Below, piece after piece: positions 48,740 to 60,000 of a DNA stretch of 64,000 nt. The position numbers were made by a program, and so were the translations under genes. Numbering within the stretch: position 1 is the stretch's first letter; each line of letters starts with the position of its first letter. The stretch is taken from the NCBI RefSeq assembly GCF_048773025.1, contig NC_133540.1, positions 121,152,501-121,216,500 on the forward strand, given 5' to 3'. The DNA is from Camelus bactrianus. Lineage: Eukaryota > Chordata > Mammalia > Artiodactyla > Camelidae. The notes below the pieces were generated by a model. The model made no database searches. It was not told the origin of the DNA and saw only the letters and a list, made by a program, of their open reading frames with translations.

Positions 48740-49480
48740 TCCCACCCCCACCCCTGTGCACACATCCAAGCAGTGATTGAGTTCTGACCATTCTGCATCC
48801 TTGACATCTTTCAGATCCACCCGTACACCCTGGTTTTTTCTCCCCCCCCCATCTTCATAGCCGCCAACCTCTTACTCCTGCATCACACCCAGTGTTTGCT
48901 AATGGACCACCGTGGCTGCCCTCCCTCCAGCCATCCTCCACAATGCTGAGTGCATGATCATTCTAATTCATTCCCCTGCAAAAAGCCTTTCCCTAGCTTT
49001 GGCTGGGTCTCTGCTGCCTGGTCTGGTCCCTGCTGGCACTGCTCTGGTCTTCCTTCGCTCTCCATATGGGAAACTTTCAATCAAACCTTCAGAATCTAGT
49101 TCCTTTTCCTACATCCAGTTTGTCCACCCCCCTCCCCATTGCCCCCTCCTTCTTTTTGGCCCATTCTTACTCATGCTTCAGTTTAAGCCTGTGTTTTCTC
49201 TCCTGAGAAGCCTCCCCTTGCTTTCCAGGTGGATGTAGTGCCCTCTCCGAGCCCCTGCCACACTCCCAGCGGGACCCATCAGCGCTCCCGACGCTCTGAC
49301 CCTTCACCCTGCCTTCATTATCTTTGTGGCCTTTTTTGCCACCTGACATGTTATGTTTGTCTGGTTACTTCTGTTATCTTTCATCTCTCTTACTAGAATT
49401 CTGGCTCTTTGATAGCAGGGATGTGGCTTTTTTCAGTGCTAAGTCGCTTGTACAATTTTTGGCAGGATAAATAGCTCCAT
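48740..49480 (+). repeat. L2 LINE 3' region (sense)
   Basis: 'agccatcctccacaatgctg', 'aagcctttccctagctttgg', 'ctctcctgagaagcctcccc' and 'agaattctggctctttgata' are sense L2 in order. It faces the previous L2 5' to 5'. Confidence 0.75.
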
Positions 49481-49509
49481 AATTTTCGGCTGCATGAATT
49501 AATGGTCTA

Positions 49510-50245
49510 AGACACCATCATCTCCTAGACTACTGCATGGCCCCCACCCTTTCTCTAATCTATTCCCTACATGATGTTCAGAGGGGAATTAAAAAAAATA
49601 TAGATAGATGGATAGATAGGCAGGCTGTGGACTATCAAATGAAGCTAGTGTTTCTTATTGTAAAGAAGGGAATATGTATTATGTAACAGTAGAATAATAT
49701 AATATTATATAACATATACAACCTCATATATTATATAAATCTCTCTCTAAAATCACCTTTGCACAGTCTGTATACCTCTACACTTCATCTTTTTCACTTC
49801 TGCTTTGTCTCTAGGCTCTAGTCACACTGGCTGTATGACTAGTCCCTCCAGTCCTTGGCTGTGCCAGGCTCCTTTCAGCCTCAGGATCTTTGCAGATGCA
49901 GCAACTTTGGTCTACACGTTGCTGGTCTTGGCATGGCCAGCAACTTCTGTGCTTCTGGCATCAGCTTATACCCCACTTTCTCAGAGCCCTGTTTCTGTAG
50001 AGCCCTACTCCTCCCAGTATGTTCCACTCCTTCATCTGCTTTGTTTCCTTCACAACTCTTACCCTATTTGACTTTTAAGACTGTGCTTACATGAGTGTTT
50101 ATTGTCTATTTCCTACACTAGGTTGTAACCTCCTTGAGTGTGTGAACAAAACCACAACTGCTTTCTTGTATTGTATACCCAGTACTTAGCAGTGACTGGT
50201 GCATAGCAGGTGCTTAAGCATTTGCTGAATAAATAAATGAATGGA
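49510..50245 (+). repeat. L2 LINE 3' region with AT-rich insert
   Basis: 'agcctcaggatctttgcaga', 'aggttgtaacctccttgagt' and 'gcaggtgcttaagcatttgc' with terminal 'tgaataaataaatgaatgg' are L2. The stretch 49590-49745 holds a TAGA-rich tract and AT-rich DNA foreign to L2. Confidence 0.75.
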
Positions 50246-50289
50246 GCGCCTCACACACTACCATAACATCCATCAGATTCACCATTCCC

Positions 50290-50405
50290 TGGGTTAGGTA
50301 ATAAACATCTACACTGCAGGGACAATACTGTAATCATCTTTGTGTCCCCAGTGCTCATAATAATATTCAAAACATAGGAGGGACCTGGTAAATATTGATT
50401 GTAGA
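50290..50405 (+). repeat. L2 LINE 3' end (sense)
   Basis: 'atctttgtgtccccagtgct' and 'gacctggtaaatattgattg' are the L2 3' end. It follows another L2 end by about 45 bases. Confidence 0.6.
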
Positions 50406-50429
50406 TCATAAAACATGACATTGTTGAAA

Positions 50430-50810
50430 AGTCATGGATGTGCTGGATGAACAGTAGCAGAAGTAATGTTGCAATTGGAGTTAGAGAGAGTCCATTACTA
50501 GATGGGGAAAGAATAAAAAATGTCACCACTCATTTCTGGTTCTCTAGGAGACCTTTGGGGGTGAGTTGGTGCTTTGCAGAGGCTGTAGAATTACCTAGAG
50601 GGAAGTATGCACCTGCAGATGTAAAGAGAATCATCATTTGGAAGAACAAGGACTAGAGAGAGAGCATTTGGGTCAAACAGACAATAACAATAAGGAATCC
50701 TGGACTGTACCAGGGGGCACTGGAAGGCTGTGACTGAACTGGGAACCATGACAAGGCTAATGGTTGAATTAAAAGACAGGACCCAGCACTAAATACTAAG
50801 GAACCCCACT
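50430..50810 (-). repeat. L2 LINE fragment (antisense), tentative
   Basis: 'acaggacccagcactaaata' then 'ctaaggaacccc' resembles the antisense L2 block 'AGGACCNAGNACTGAGCCCTGGGG'. The remainder is weaker. Confidence 0.4.
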
Positions 50811-52399
50811 ATTGCTTATGATATTAGGCAGGGATCTGGCAGGCGCACGTGTGCTACAGTTCCAGGCTCAGTGTGCATCGTGCGTGTGATGTGTTTTAAC
50901 ATAAACTCTTACTGACTTTCAGGACTTAGGATAGCTTTTAGAAAGCCACCTCAAAGAGCCAACTTGGTGCGTCTTAGGATTGGAACTGTAAGAGATACCC
51001 CCCACCCTCTGTAAAGCTCGGATGGTTTCATTGCATAAGTAGAGATGTTAAGAAGTACTAGTTAGTTAAAATGAGAGAATCCTATAACCGACTGTCTTTT
51101 TTTCCTTTAAGCCATTAAAACTTTGTAAACTATATAAATAGATGCCACCCTCTGTACAGAAAACTGGCATCTTGTCTAACTGACAGCTGCTGGAGTGTCT
51201 GCAGTAGATGTTAGGGACGGGATGTCATTTTATAAGCCTGCCTTCTTTTCTGAGTCTTAATTTGAAAAGCGGTAGCACCTTAGGAGAGACTATATTTTGA
51301 ACTACTTTTAAAAAGAAGCCTTTTCAATGTGAAGATATCAAAACTGATTTTTTTTTTTAAATCAGTTCTTTGCTTAGTCAAAGCTGTCAACTCATTGCAT
51401 GCACCAAAAGAACTCTATAAACAGTCAATAAATAATAGGGTTACTTTTCACTTTTATTTTGAATAGGTTTTTTGTTTTTTTTTTTTTAAATAGATAGCAG
51501 ATTTCAGCTAGTCAATAATTAAGGCATCTTATTGGCCGAGCAGGGGCAAATCATACCAAATGAAGGGCTTCTGCTCTTTAAAAATCACTTCTCACATAAC
51601 AAATGAGCTTAAAAAAACAAAATCAAGTTCAAATCTACATATAATAATAGTTCAGATGACTTTTTTAATCTTCTGAGGAAAAGTAAGTTAAACACAGAAG
51701 CTGTAAAGTAAACTGCCGGATAATCAAATTTCATTTGCCTCTTAACTCAGATTGAGCTAGATTAGAGAGTAATGAATAGTCTCCCTTACGTAATTTAGTT
51801 CCTTATGGCTTTGATTCTCCCCAGATTGGAGCTGCAGATGAGAGCAGGCATCTGTAGATGTCATGCTTAATCATGGTTGTTTTTAGAAATAAAATCTGTA
51901 ATTTCAGAATGAAATTTGGGGACATCTCTTGGGCTTCACAAATGGCTCCTAAATAAGACATTTAATTCTATGATGAAACTGGGGACTTGATCTTTAGAAA
52001 CATCCTGTCTGCTTTGGCTTTATTTTTGGATGATCTTGAAGACATTCAGATTTTCATGAGAAACCATTTAAGCCAGTTGAAGTAAGACGCTCTCCTACGT
52101 GTTTCTTGTGTTTTTCCTCTTTAAAAGCTATTTTTTGAGTGTTAGTTTTGAACGTAAATTGACATCACTTAGACCTTCCAGATAACATGTTTGCACTGAT
52201 GCTGAGCACCAGAGCTGTCTGCTCTGCTGGCCAGAAGGGAAGATTGGACCCCACGTCTCAGCCTTGCCTCCTCCTTCTGGGTGGAATGGATCGGTGTCCG
52301 AGCAATGAATTGGAGGGGATGCTGCAGTTCCTCTGCGTTCTCCTGGAGGCTCTGTGCCCTCCCTCTGCCACTGCTTTATGCCATCAGAGTAGAGTCATC
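50811..52399. other. AT-rich unique intron
   Basis: No repeat I can name between about 51050 and 52180. It contains a perfect 9-bp inverted repeat at 51342-51367. The lack of transposons over about 1.1 kb makes it a candidate conserved non-coding block, but conservation cannot be seen from one sequence. Confidence 0.35.
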
Positions 52400-52900
52400 T
52401 TCATTTCTTTATTCATCAGATATTTACTGAGTACTTACTCTGGGCTAGATATTATAATAGGAGTTGGAAATACAGCGAAATAAGCCTTCGTGCAGCTTCC
52501 GTAGAGAAGAAGAGTCAAGACGTGAGAAACAAGGCAGATGAAGAAACAACACGTTTTAGGCCTGGGATGAGTTCTGTGAAATAAATGAGCAGCAGATAGT
52601 AAGTGGATTTGAGGAGGATGAGGTTGGCTTTAGAAGGGCTATTGAGATGGGGTTTTTCTCAGGAGGTGACATTCAGGCCAACATCAGAAAGATGAGGAGT
52701 CAGTCAAGTAAAGACCTGAGGGAAGAAAGTTCTAGGCATGTGACTGAGGAATTTAGAAAAATTTGTTTGGAGGGTGGCAAATGAGAGGGACGATGATGTG
52801 AGGTTGGAGGGGGGTAAGGGCCAGTCAGTGCCTTGTAGGGCTCAGCAAGGACTTTCGAGCTTATTCTAAATTTAATAGGGAACCATTTCATTTCTTTGGT
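52400..52900 (-). repeat. L2 LINE 3' region (antisense)
   Basis: 'atcagatatttactgagtac', 'agtgccttgtagggctcagc' and 'gcttattctaaatttaatag' are antisense L2. Confidence 0.75.
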
Positions 52901-52959
52901 ATCTGATTCTCTTCTTTTCCCCAATCATAACGTACTTTTATGGCCCATTTTTATGTTCA

Positions 52960-53690
52960 TTTCCTTTCAACAAATAATCACTGAGCATTACACAGAATTC
53001 AGCCCTCATGAAGTTTAAGGTCCAGGTGGGGAGATGGACATCAGTCTAACAGCACGTAAGCTAGATTTTATGTGGACTAAAACTCAAGGAAACACCCCCC
53101 CACACACACAACACACACACTCAAAAATAACATGGGATCAAATATAACTCAGTTGACTTCAGTGCTCTGCCCAGTCTTTATTCTCTGTTTTCAATTCTCA
53201 GTCTTTAATTTCTTGGGTAGAACCTCATTAGGACATGACTTATGACTGTTTGGGGCTCTGAGTTCAATCCACTCTGTACTATGTATCTTTCACAGTTTAT
53301 TTTCTGAATTCTGTGACTGTAGAGGGAAAGTGGAAAGTATTATTTTTTCACTGATTTTATACTGACATGACCCCACTTTGTACATGATACATGATGACCC
53401 CCATTTATTGTATAACGATGGAGACCTGACAGTTCTGAAAGGATAGGCATGTTGACTAGGAAGCCATCACGGGGAAATGAGATCTTGTTGGGGAGCTTGG
53501 GGGCAGAACTCCTTAAAGAGGTGAGACCTGAGCTGAGACCTGAAGGAGGATAAGCTTAGCTAAGCCCAGACAGGAGGGGAGAGCGTTCCAGGCAGAGGGA
53601 ACAGCACATGGGAAGCCGTGTGGCAGGAGGAAGTGAGAGAAGGCCAGGGCAGCTGGAGACAAGTGGACCAGCTGCTGCTCTATACAGGTG
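52960..53690 (-). repeat. L2 LINE, interrupted (antisense)
   Basis: 'caacaaataatcactgagca' starts the copy. 'gacctgaaggaggataagct' and 'gagcgttccaggcagaggga' continue it from about 53440. Between them lie a (CA)n-like tract at about 53093-53120 and about 300 bases of unassigned sequence. Confidence 0.75.
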
Positions 53691-53807
53691 GATACAGCAG
53701 AACGTCACCCAAGGGACACGTGTGTTTTGTGCAGGTTATCATACATCCTGAATAAAAGAGACATTAAAATAATAGAATTGCCTACCTTGCTTGAGATTCT
53801 CTTTCTT

Positions 53808-54740
53808 TTTTTTATTTCTTTTTTTTTAAATTGAACTATAGTCGGATTACAATGTTGTGTCAATTTCTGGTATACGGCATAATGTTTCAATTATACATAT
53901 ACATACATGTATTTGTTTTCATATTCTTTTCCATTATAGGTTACTACAGAATATTGAATATAGTTCCTGTGCTGTACAGTAGAAACTTGTTGTTTATTTT
54001 ATATGTAGTAGTTAGTATCTGCACATCTCAAACTCCCAATGTATCCCTCCCCACCCCCTTTCCCCAGTAACCATAAGATTGTTTACTATGTCTGCAAGTC
54101 TGTTTCTGTTTTGTAGATGAGTTTATTAGTTTCCTCTGTGTTCTTTTTTTTTTTTAGATTCGACATATGAGTGATGTAATATGGTATTTTTCTTTCTCTT
54201 TCTGGCTTACCTCACTTAGAATGACAGTCTCCAGGTCCATCCATGTTGCTGCAAATGGCATTACTTTATTCTTTTTTATGGCTGAGTAATATTCCATTGT
54301 ATAAATATACCACAGCTTCTTTATTCAGTCATCTGTTGATGGACATTTAGGTTGTTTCCATGTCTTGGCTATTGTATATAGCGCTGCTATGAACATTGGG
54401 GTGCATGTGTCTTTTCAAATTAAAGTTCCCTCTGGATATATGCCCAGGAGTGGGATTGCTGGATCATATGATAAGTCTATTTTTAGTGTTTTGAGGAATC
54501 TCCATACTGTTTTCCACAGGGGCTGCACCAAACTGCATTCCCACCATCAGTATAGGAGGGTTCCCTTGTCTCCACACCCTCTCCAGCATCTATTGTTTGT
54601 GGACTTTATAATGATGGCCATTCTGACTGGTGTGAAGTGATACCTCCTTGTAGTTTTAATTTGCATTCCTCTGATAATTAGTGATATTGAGCATGTTTTC
54701 ATGTGCCTGTTGGGCATTTGTATATCTTCACTGGAGAAAT
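53808..54740 (-). mobile_element. 5'-truncated L1 LINE, lineage-specific (antisense)
   Basis: The left T-rich end is the poly(A) tail. Moving right come the 3' UTR ('acaatgttgtgtcaatttct') and the end of ORF2: 'atggctgagtaatattccat', 'ggattgctggatcatatgat' and 'ctccacaccctctccagcat' are complements of well-known L1 ORF2 motifs. It stops at 'ggagaaat', typical of 5' truncation. Flanking tgcttgaga (53788-53796) and tgcttaaga (54739-54748 region) suggest the target-site duplication. Little diverged, so younger than the L2, MIR and MaLR copies around it. Confidence 0.9.
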
Positions 54741-54748
54741 GCTTAAGA

Positions 54749-55069
54749 CAAGGAGAGACTTTCAGAGCAGGAAAGAGCCATGAGGAAAGAATAATTTAGC
54801 CACCTGTAGTAATGGGCAAGAAAGCTTGCACAAGAGCTGAATGACACCTGTCACACACAGTTAATCCAGTATTTTTACCAATACTCCAACCATATACTGG
54901 ATACAATTTAAACTAGGTTTGTATTTCAGAAGGTTTTTTTCTTTTCTATCTTATATTTACTATAAGACCGGAAAGTTACATGGAAGAACGTGGTAGTTGT
55001 CTAAGGAGAGCTTTACACTGAAGAAATATGCTCGCTTCATACACATGAAATTAGCAAGTATTTAAAATC
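54749..55069. other. Unique intron sequence
   Basis: No gene or named repeat. Confidence 0.4.
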
Positions 55070-55500
55070 CTGCTTTTGCCAAGTGTTGATGAGGGCTGGG
55101 GAAATAGGAACACTGAAACACTATTGCTTGCAGTGTAAATTATTACATCCCTTTCCAAAGCAATTTGGCACCAAAGGATAGAGCAGAAGACACACACACA
55201 CGCCGCATAACCAAAAAGGTCCATTCCTAAGTAAAAACCTTGGAGTTACTGTTGCAGGTGCGCATCAGAGGTGAGTTTAAGAACATCCATGCTGCGATGT
55301 CAATATAAAAAGAGGTGCACAGGCTTGGTAAGCATCACACTTAGACAGCATCAGAAAGGGTCCGTGGACGGCTATAGCAATGTGTGTAAGGTTTTATTTT
55401 CCTTAGGCTAGGTGGGAGACACAGAAGTATTTTTTATTTATTATTTTTGTGTGTTTTAAAAATATATATGTAATAAATGAAAGAATAAAATATAAAAACA
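55070..55500 (+). repeat. Old L1 LINE 3' end (sense)
   Basis: 'tgccaagtgttgatgagggc', 'ggaaataggaacactgaaac' and 'ccaaagcaatttggcaccaa' are diverged L1 ORF2 end; 'taggctaggtgggagacaca' is 3' UTR and an A-rich tail follows. Confidence 0.7.
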
Positions 55501-55563
55501 CTGTCACAATGGCACAATCTCAAGAAACGTTCTTTTATTTTTCCAAAAATATTAGAACAATAC

Positions 55564-55908
55564 TGTCTTAGTCCTGTTGAGCTGCTCTAACAAAAATACT
55601 GTAGCCTGTGGGTGGCTTAAACACTACTCATTGATGTCTCACAGTTCTGCAGACGGAGAAGGGAGGCCAAGACCTGGCAGTTGCTGGCAGATCCAGTATC
55701 TGGTGAAGGCCTGTTTCCGGGTTCCTGTCTTCTCGCTGGGGCGTCACGTGGAGGAAGGGGTGAGGGATCTCTCTGGGGTCTCTCTTACGGACTCCACTCT
55801 CACGAACTAATCACTTCCCAAAGGTCCCACTTCCTAATACCATCACATTATGAGGTTGGGACGTCAACACATGCATTTTGGGGAGACACAAGCATTCAGT
55901 CCATAACA
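55564..55908 (-). mobile_element. Solo MaLR LTR (MST/MLT1-type) with 5-bp target duplication
   Basis: It runs TG...CA (tgtcttagtcctgttgagc to attcagtccataaca) and is flanked by aatac on both sides (55559-55563 and 55909-55913), the 5-bp duplication usual for this class. About 345 bp; looks like a whole LTR without internal region. Fossil. Confidence 0.85.
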
Positions 55909-56070
55909 AATACCTGGAAACACCGATGCAGGTTGTGACTGTTTGGAGACACCCTGACCTTCAGGCTTGTGGTTTCGGGCTTCAGGTCACCATGCCGCAC
56001 ACTTGCAGGGGAGCACCAGCGCACCAAGGTCTCTGCCAGGAGTCAGGAAGCTTTCTCTGTACAAGTCCAG

Positions 56071-56495
56071 TGTTTCAGTTTCCTGGCTTGCTGTAATAAA
56101 TTACTGCAAACTTAATGGCTTAAAAAAAGATATTTATTCTTTCACAGTTCTGGAGGCCAGAAATCCAAAATCAAGGTGTCAGCAGGACTCTGCTCCCTCC
56201 AGAGGCTCTGAGGGAGAATCCTTGCCTTTTCCAGCTTCTGCTGTCTCCCAGCAAGTCTTTGAATCTCGTGGCACGTGGCCACAAAATTCTAGTTTCTTTC
56301 CTCTGTATTAGTACTGCCTTCTCTTCTGTGTATGTCTTATCTCCCTCTGCCTCTCTCATGTAAGGACACTTACCGTGTCATTGAGGGCCCACTCAGATAA
56401 ACCAGGATAATCTCATTGTTTCAAGATCCTTAACTTAATTACATCTGCAAAGACCTTTTTTCCCCAAATAAGATCACATTCACAGATCAGAGCAT
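56071..56495 (-). mobile_element. MLT1-type LTR (ERVL-MaLR), reverse orientation
   Basis: 'agtttcctggcttgctgtaa', 'tttcacagttctggaggcca', 'aattacatctgcaaagacct' and 'aaataagatcacattcacag' are MLT1 in reverse. About 425 bp, incomplete at the right end. A second MaLR LTR in the same orientation lies 160 bases upstream but looks like a different subfamily. Confidence 0.85.
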
Positions 56496-56544
56496 GGCTG
56501 TGTCTCAGAGTCATTAGCAGACTCCAGCAGCGAGGTGGTAGGTA

Positions 56545-56730
56545 TTTTAGGATCTGTGGCCTGTTTGGTCTCTGTCACAGCTGCTCCATTCTGTCATTGT
56601 AGCCTGAAAGTGGCCATAGATGGTACAAAAACAAACAAACTTGCTGTGTTTCACTAAATTTTTATTTACGGAACAGGTGAGGGGCTGGATTTGACTGGGT
56701 AGTGATGAAGTTTGCGGTCCTGCTGTTCTG
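56545..56730 (-). mobile_element. Non-autonomous hAT-type DNA transposon, second copy
   Basis: 'ctctgtcacagctgctccat', 'atttttatttacggaacagg' and 'ggctggatttgactgggtag' are the reverse complement of the same family as 47790-48025. Internal A-rich insertion near 56625. Diverged. Confidence 0.55.
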
Positions 56731-57794
56731 TGAAGATGAGTGCTATATGTAGCTTTAAACTTTTTGTTTGTTTGTTTTTTGCCTTAAACAATAAAGTGTT
56801 TATGAACATACATCAGTAAGCGGTGAGATAGGTAGTTTCCTTACTGATGACGTGGAATAGACATAAATCTATCAGGGCAATCCTAAGACAACACAGTAAC
56901 CACTTCTGCAGGCTGCCAGGAGAACCCAGATCTCTATTAGCCACAGCTGGATCTTGTCTCTGTCTTAAACAACTGGTAGGATTAAATGAGGACTCCCCCC
57001 ACCCCAATAGGCTTGCATTACTCATAATTCCCTTACGGTATTCGAGAGTAGAGGTCTGCATTCTCTGAGCGTGACTGGGTAACCAACAGGTATTGTGGAG
57101 ACACGCCACAGGGCAGTGTTGAGACAATCTCTGTTGTAGGTACTTGGCCTGCACCTCGTGGGGCATTTCTGATGGTTCATTACCGATCCCATGCCCTAAT
57201 GCCAATGAGGTGAGGCTGATGAAGCCACACAGAAATGTAGATTCTGCTTGTTGTGATAAATTTTTAATTTTCTGGGAAGTTCTTTCAAGAGTTTACGAAC
57301 ACCATCCCTAATGTTGAAATCATTCCTTTGTGATAGCTGCACCTTGGAAACACATACGGAAGTTGTGCAAAATGCTACTGACGTGGTAAACTTGGCAGAA
57401 GGCTTTTTGAAAGAAAGGAGAGCCTGAAGGGAGCTGCAGTCAGGAGCGAGCCTGTGCCAGCCCCACGTAGAGCCAAAGACCGGCGTCAGCTCAAAGCAGA
57501 GCTCAGAGGTATCCCTGTTTCTGAATTGCTGCTTTGTGGGCAGCACGATGTAACCTTGCTTTAAGAGACGCAGCATAGCACCTGTGGGAGAAGACAGGAT
57601 GACCCGGAGAAGGACATCAGGCAGAGTGGGATGTTAGCATCATTCTAAACCCAAAGTCCAAATGAATATTTGTATGAAAGGAATCCTGCTTAATCATTTC
57701 ATTTCTGGCAGCTTTGGGGCCACTATGGAAAAATCTAGTTTCTCCTTGGACAGTTTCTTCATTGTGACAATGCTTATGTATAATATTGAAGAGA
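56731..57794. other. Unique intron sequence
   Basis: Antisense open frames of about 130 codons (56813-57205 and 57196-57576) show no known domain and have no splice or promoter context. Confidence 0.4.
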
Positions 57795-58245
57795 TAAATA
57801 TCTCTTAAATGAATAGCTAATATTTATTAAACATAACAGTGCTCTAGGTACCATGTTAAAATTTTTGCAAGTAACTTAACTGTGCTTACTTTAACCCTGT
57901 GGTTCTCAATGTGAAGGTGAAGGGCAGGCAGCGAATTTGTTCAATGAGGACATTCAGCAGTCTCTGGGGACATATTTTGATGGTTACATATTTTGATTGT
58001 GGGGCTGCTCATGGCATCTACTGGGTGGGGCCAGTCATGCTGCTAAACAACCTACAACGCACAGGAAAGACTCCCACTACAAAGAATGATCCGGACTAAA
58101 TGTGTATATTGCCAAGACAGAGAAACCCCACTCTCACCTAAGAAAGTAAACTGTGTTTCCATCTTCTTGATGAGAACAGAGGCTTGGAAAGTTGATGTCA
58201 TCTGCTCTAGGTCACCCAGTCTGATTCTGCTGTCTTGACTCAGCT
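57795..58245 (-). repeat. MIR SINE, split by a MER5A element
   Basis: Left part to 57896: 'agctaatatttattaaacat' and 'caagtaacttaactgtgctt'. Right part from 58131: 'gatgagaacagaggcttgga' and 'tctgctctaggtcacccagt'. These are consecutive antisense MIR blocks. Confidence 0.7.
57897..58130 (+). mobile_element. MER5A-type hAT-Charlie DNA transposon
   Basis: Ends 'ctgtggttctcaatg' and 'agagaaacccca' form the MER5 inverted repeat. The body has 'catctactgggtggggccag', 'catgctgctaaacaacctac' and 'aacgcacaggaaagac'. Flanking 8-mers ctttaacc and ctctcacc agree at six of eight bases and are probably the 8-bp target duplication. Carries no transposase. Confidence 0.85.
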
Positions 58246-58273
58246 TTTAAGGTAGATTGCTTATCTTTCTCAA

Positions 58274-58597
58274 TGTTTGTGTTCCCCCCAAATTCACATG
58301 TTGGAATCCTAGTGCCCAATGTGATGGTGTTAGAAAGTAGGGCCTTTGGAGGTGATTAGGTCATGAGGGTGGAGACCTCAGGAATGAGATTAGTGCCCTT
58401 ATAAAAACTCCCTGGCCCATTCCACCATGTGAGACACAGTGAAAAGGTGCCAGCTGTCAACCAGAAACAGGGCCTTTGCCTGACCATGTTGGCACCCTGA
58501 TCTTAGACTTCTCATCCTCCAGAAGAAATACATTTTTGTTGTTTATAAACTACCTGATCTGTAATATTGTATTACATCAACATGAATGCACTAAGAA
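58274..58597 (+). mobile_element. MST/MLT1-like LTR (ERVL-MaLR)
   Basis: 'ttcccccc', 'aaattcacatgttggaatcc', 'gattaggtcatgagggtgga' and 'aggaatgagattagtgccct' match the 5' half of a MaLR LTR; 'gaatgcactaagaaa' fits the 3' end. No internal region. Fossil. Confidence 0.75.
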
Positions 58598-58689
58598 ATT
58601 GCTAGACTTTGAAAAAGGTATTTGGTGAGACACAGGTTCAATGAGCCAGGTTTTGAAAACATGTTCTAACTGACTTCTAAGGAAAGCAA

Positions 58690-58885
58690 AATTAATATTT
58701 GTGGAGCATCCAATTAATATGGTGTTAGATCCTGTTATATCATTGTAAATGGTTCCTTTGGAGTATCATTGTGTCCATCATCTGAAGTAGAAAACTGAGG
58801 CCCAGAAATGGTTTAATAACTTATTCAAGGGCATAGTTATGGTAGTGGAAGGGCATGATTTGAATCCAGGTATGTCTTGCTCCAG
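58690..58885 (-). repeat. MIR SINE (antisense)
   Basis: 'agaaaactgaggcccagaaa', 'attcaagggcatagttatgg' and 'gatttgaatccaggtatgtc' are antisense MIR. Confidence 0.75.
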
Positions 58886-59139
58886 AATCCAGTTGCTTAT
58901 CACGGCACAAGAATGGTAAGAGCTGAAACGAGGGAAGAGATTGCAGTTTTTTTCCTTTTCCTACTCAGTGGAAAGTCCTTATGACAGGAGGATTTTAGGC
59001 AGTATACAAGATGTCTGCAATTGAGGACCACTCACGGCCTTCTCCATTTCCAGCCTCACACATTGTAATTCCTTAAGGTGCCAGATAGCAGTGACAGCAA
59101 AGTCCAGAGTTCTCTATTTTGTTAACCACTAAGTAAGTC

Positions 59140-60000
59140 CCATTTATTTTAACAAACAGCAGAATATATTTTGAAGAGATGCAACTATGAAATTGTTTAA
59201 TTGTTAAAATGAAAAGAAAAAAGTATCTGAAGTGTGTTTTGAAAAAATGAGAAGTCTGAAGTTTAGGATAATGAATAAATGTCTATGCTTCAGTAGTGAT
59301 ATGGAATTTATATGACTTGAAAGGGAAACATTTATATAACTTCCTAATGGGTCTGTCATTTATGATTTAATAGCTTTCTCCTATTTAAAAATACATATTT
59401 CATTATGGCCTATTATCTTTCCCTTTGTTGATTTGGTACAATTTCTATAATTTACTCTGTATTTAAAAAAGAGTAATAAATGGGTTTAATAATGTCCTTA
59501 AGCCTCTTAGCACTTATTTTTTTTTCCCCTTTTCATGGAACTATTAAAAAAAAAATCAGTGCCAGCAGTCTTCCTAAACTGATTTTAAATGGCCATTTCT
59601 GTTTGAGCTTTGAAAGGCCAATTAATTTGAAGTGGCAACATTCAGTCCTTTCTGTACTAATCTAATTGGTAGCAGAATTAGTGTAGCAATGAAATCATTT
59701 TTTTCCCAGCTGATCAATAGTATTATATCATTGTAATTCCTTTTTGTTTGAAATGGACTTGAATTTCAGTTATTTATTATTTCATTATTCCTAGGTCTAT
59801 TCTATCTAAAGGGAAGAAAAAAGTGTCCCTCCTATGACCTGCATTACTTGTGTCAAAAGAAAAAAAAATCTCTTGAGAAGTAGGTGACTTCGGGAGTAAT
59901 GAAATGAGTCATCATTTCACCTACAGTTCTATCAGATTTAAACAAATTGTACATGTTATAGACATAATTAGAGACACTGAATTCAATTTTACTTCTTTCC
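59140..60000. promoter_or_regulatory. AT-rich unique block, candidate conserved non-coding element
   Basis: No transposon recognised over about 850 bases. It contains clustered homeodomain-type cores (AATTAATTT near 59620 and CTAATTGG near 59663). This is a weak signal in AT-rich DNA and the regulatory role is inferred. Confidence 0.2.

Noticed and set aside
54365-54640. 91-codon + strand open frame
   Set aside because: It is the reverse strand of L1 ORF2 end sequence, not a gene.
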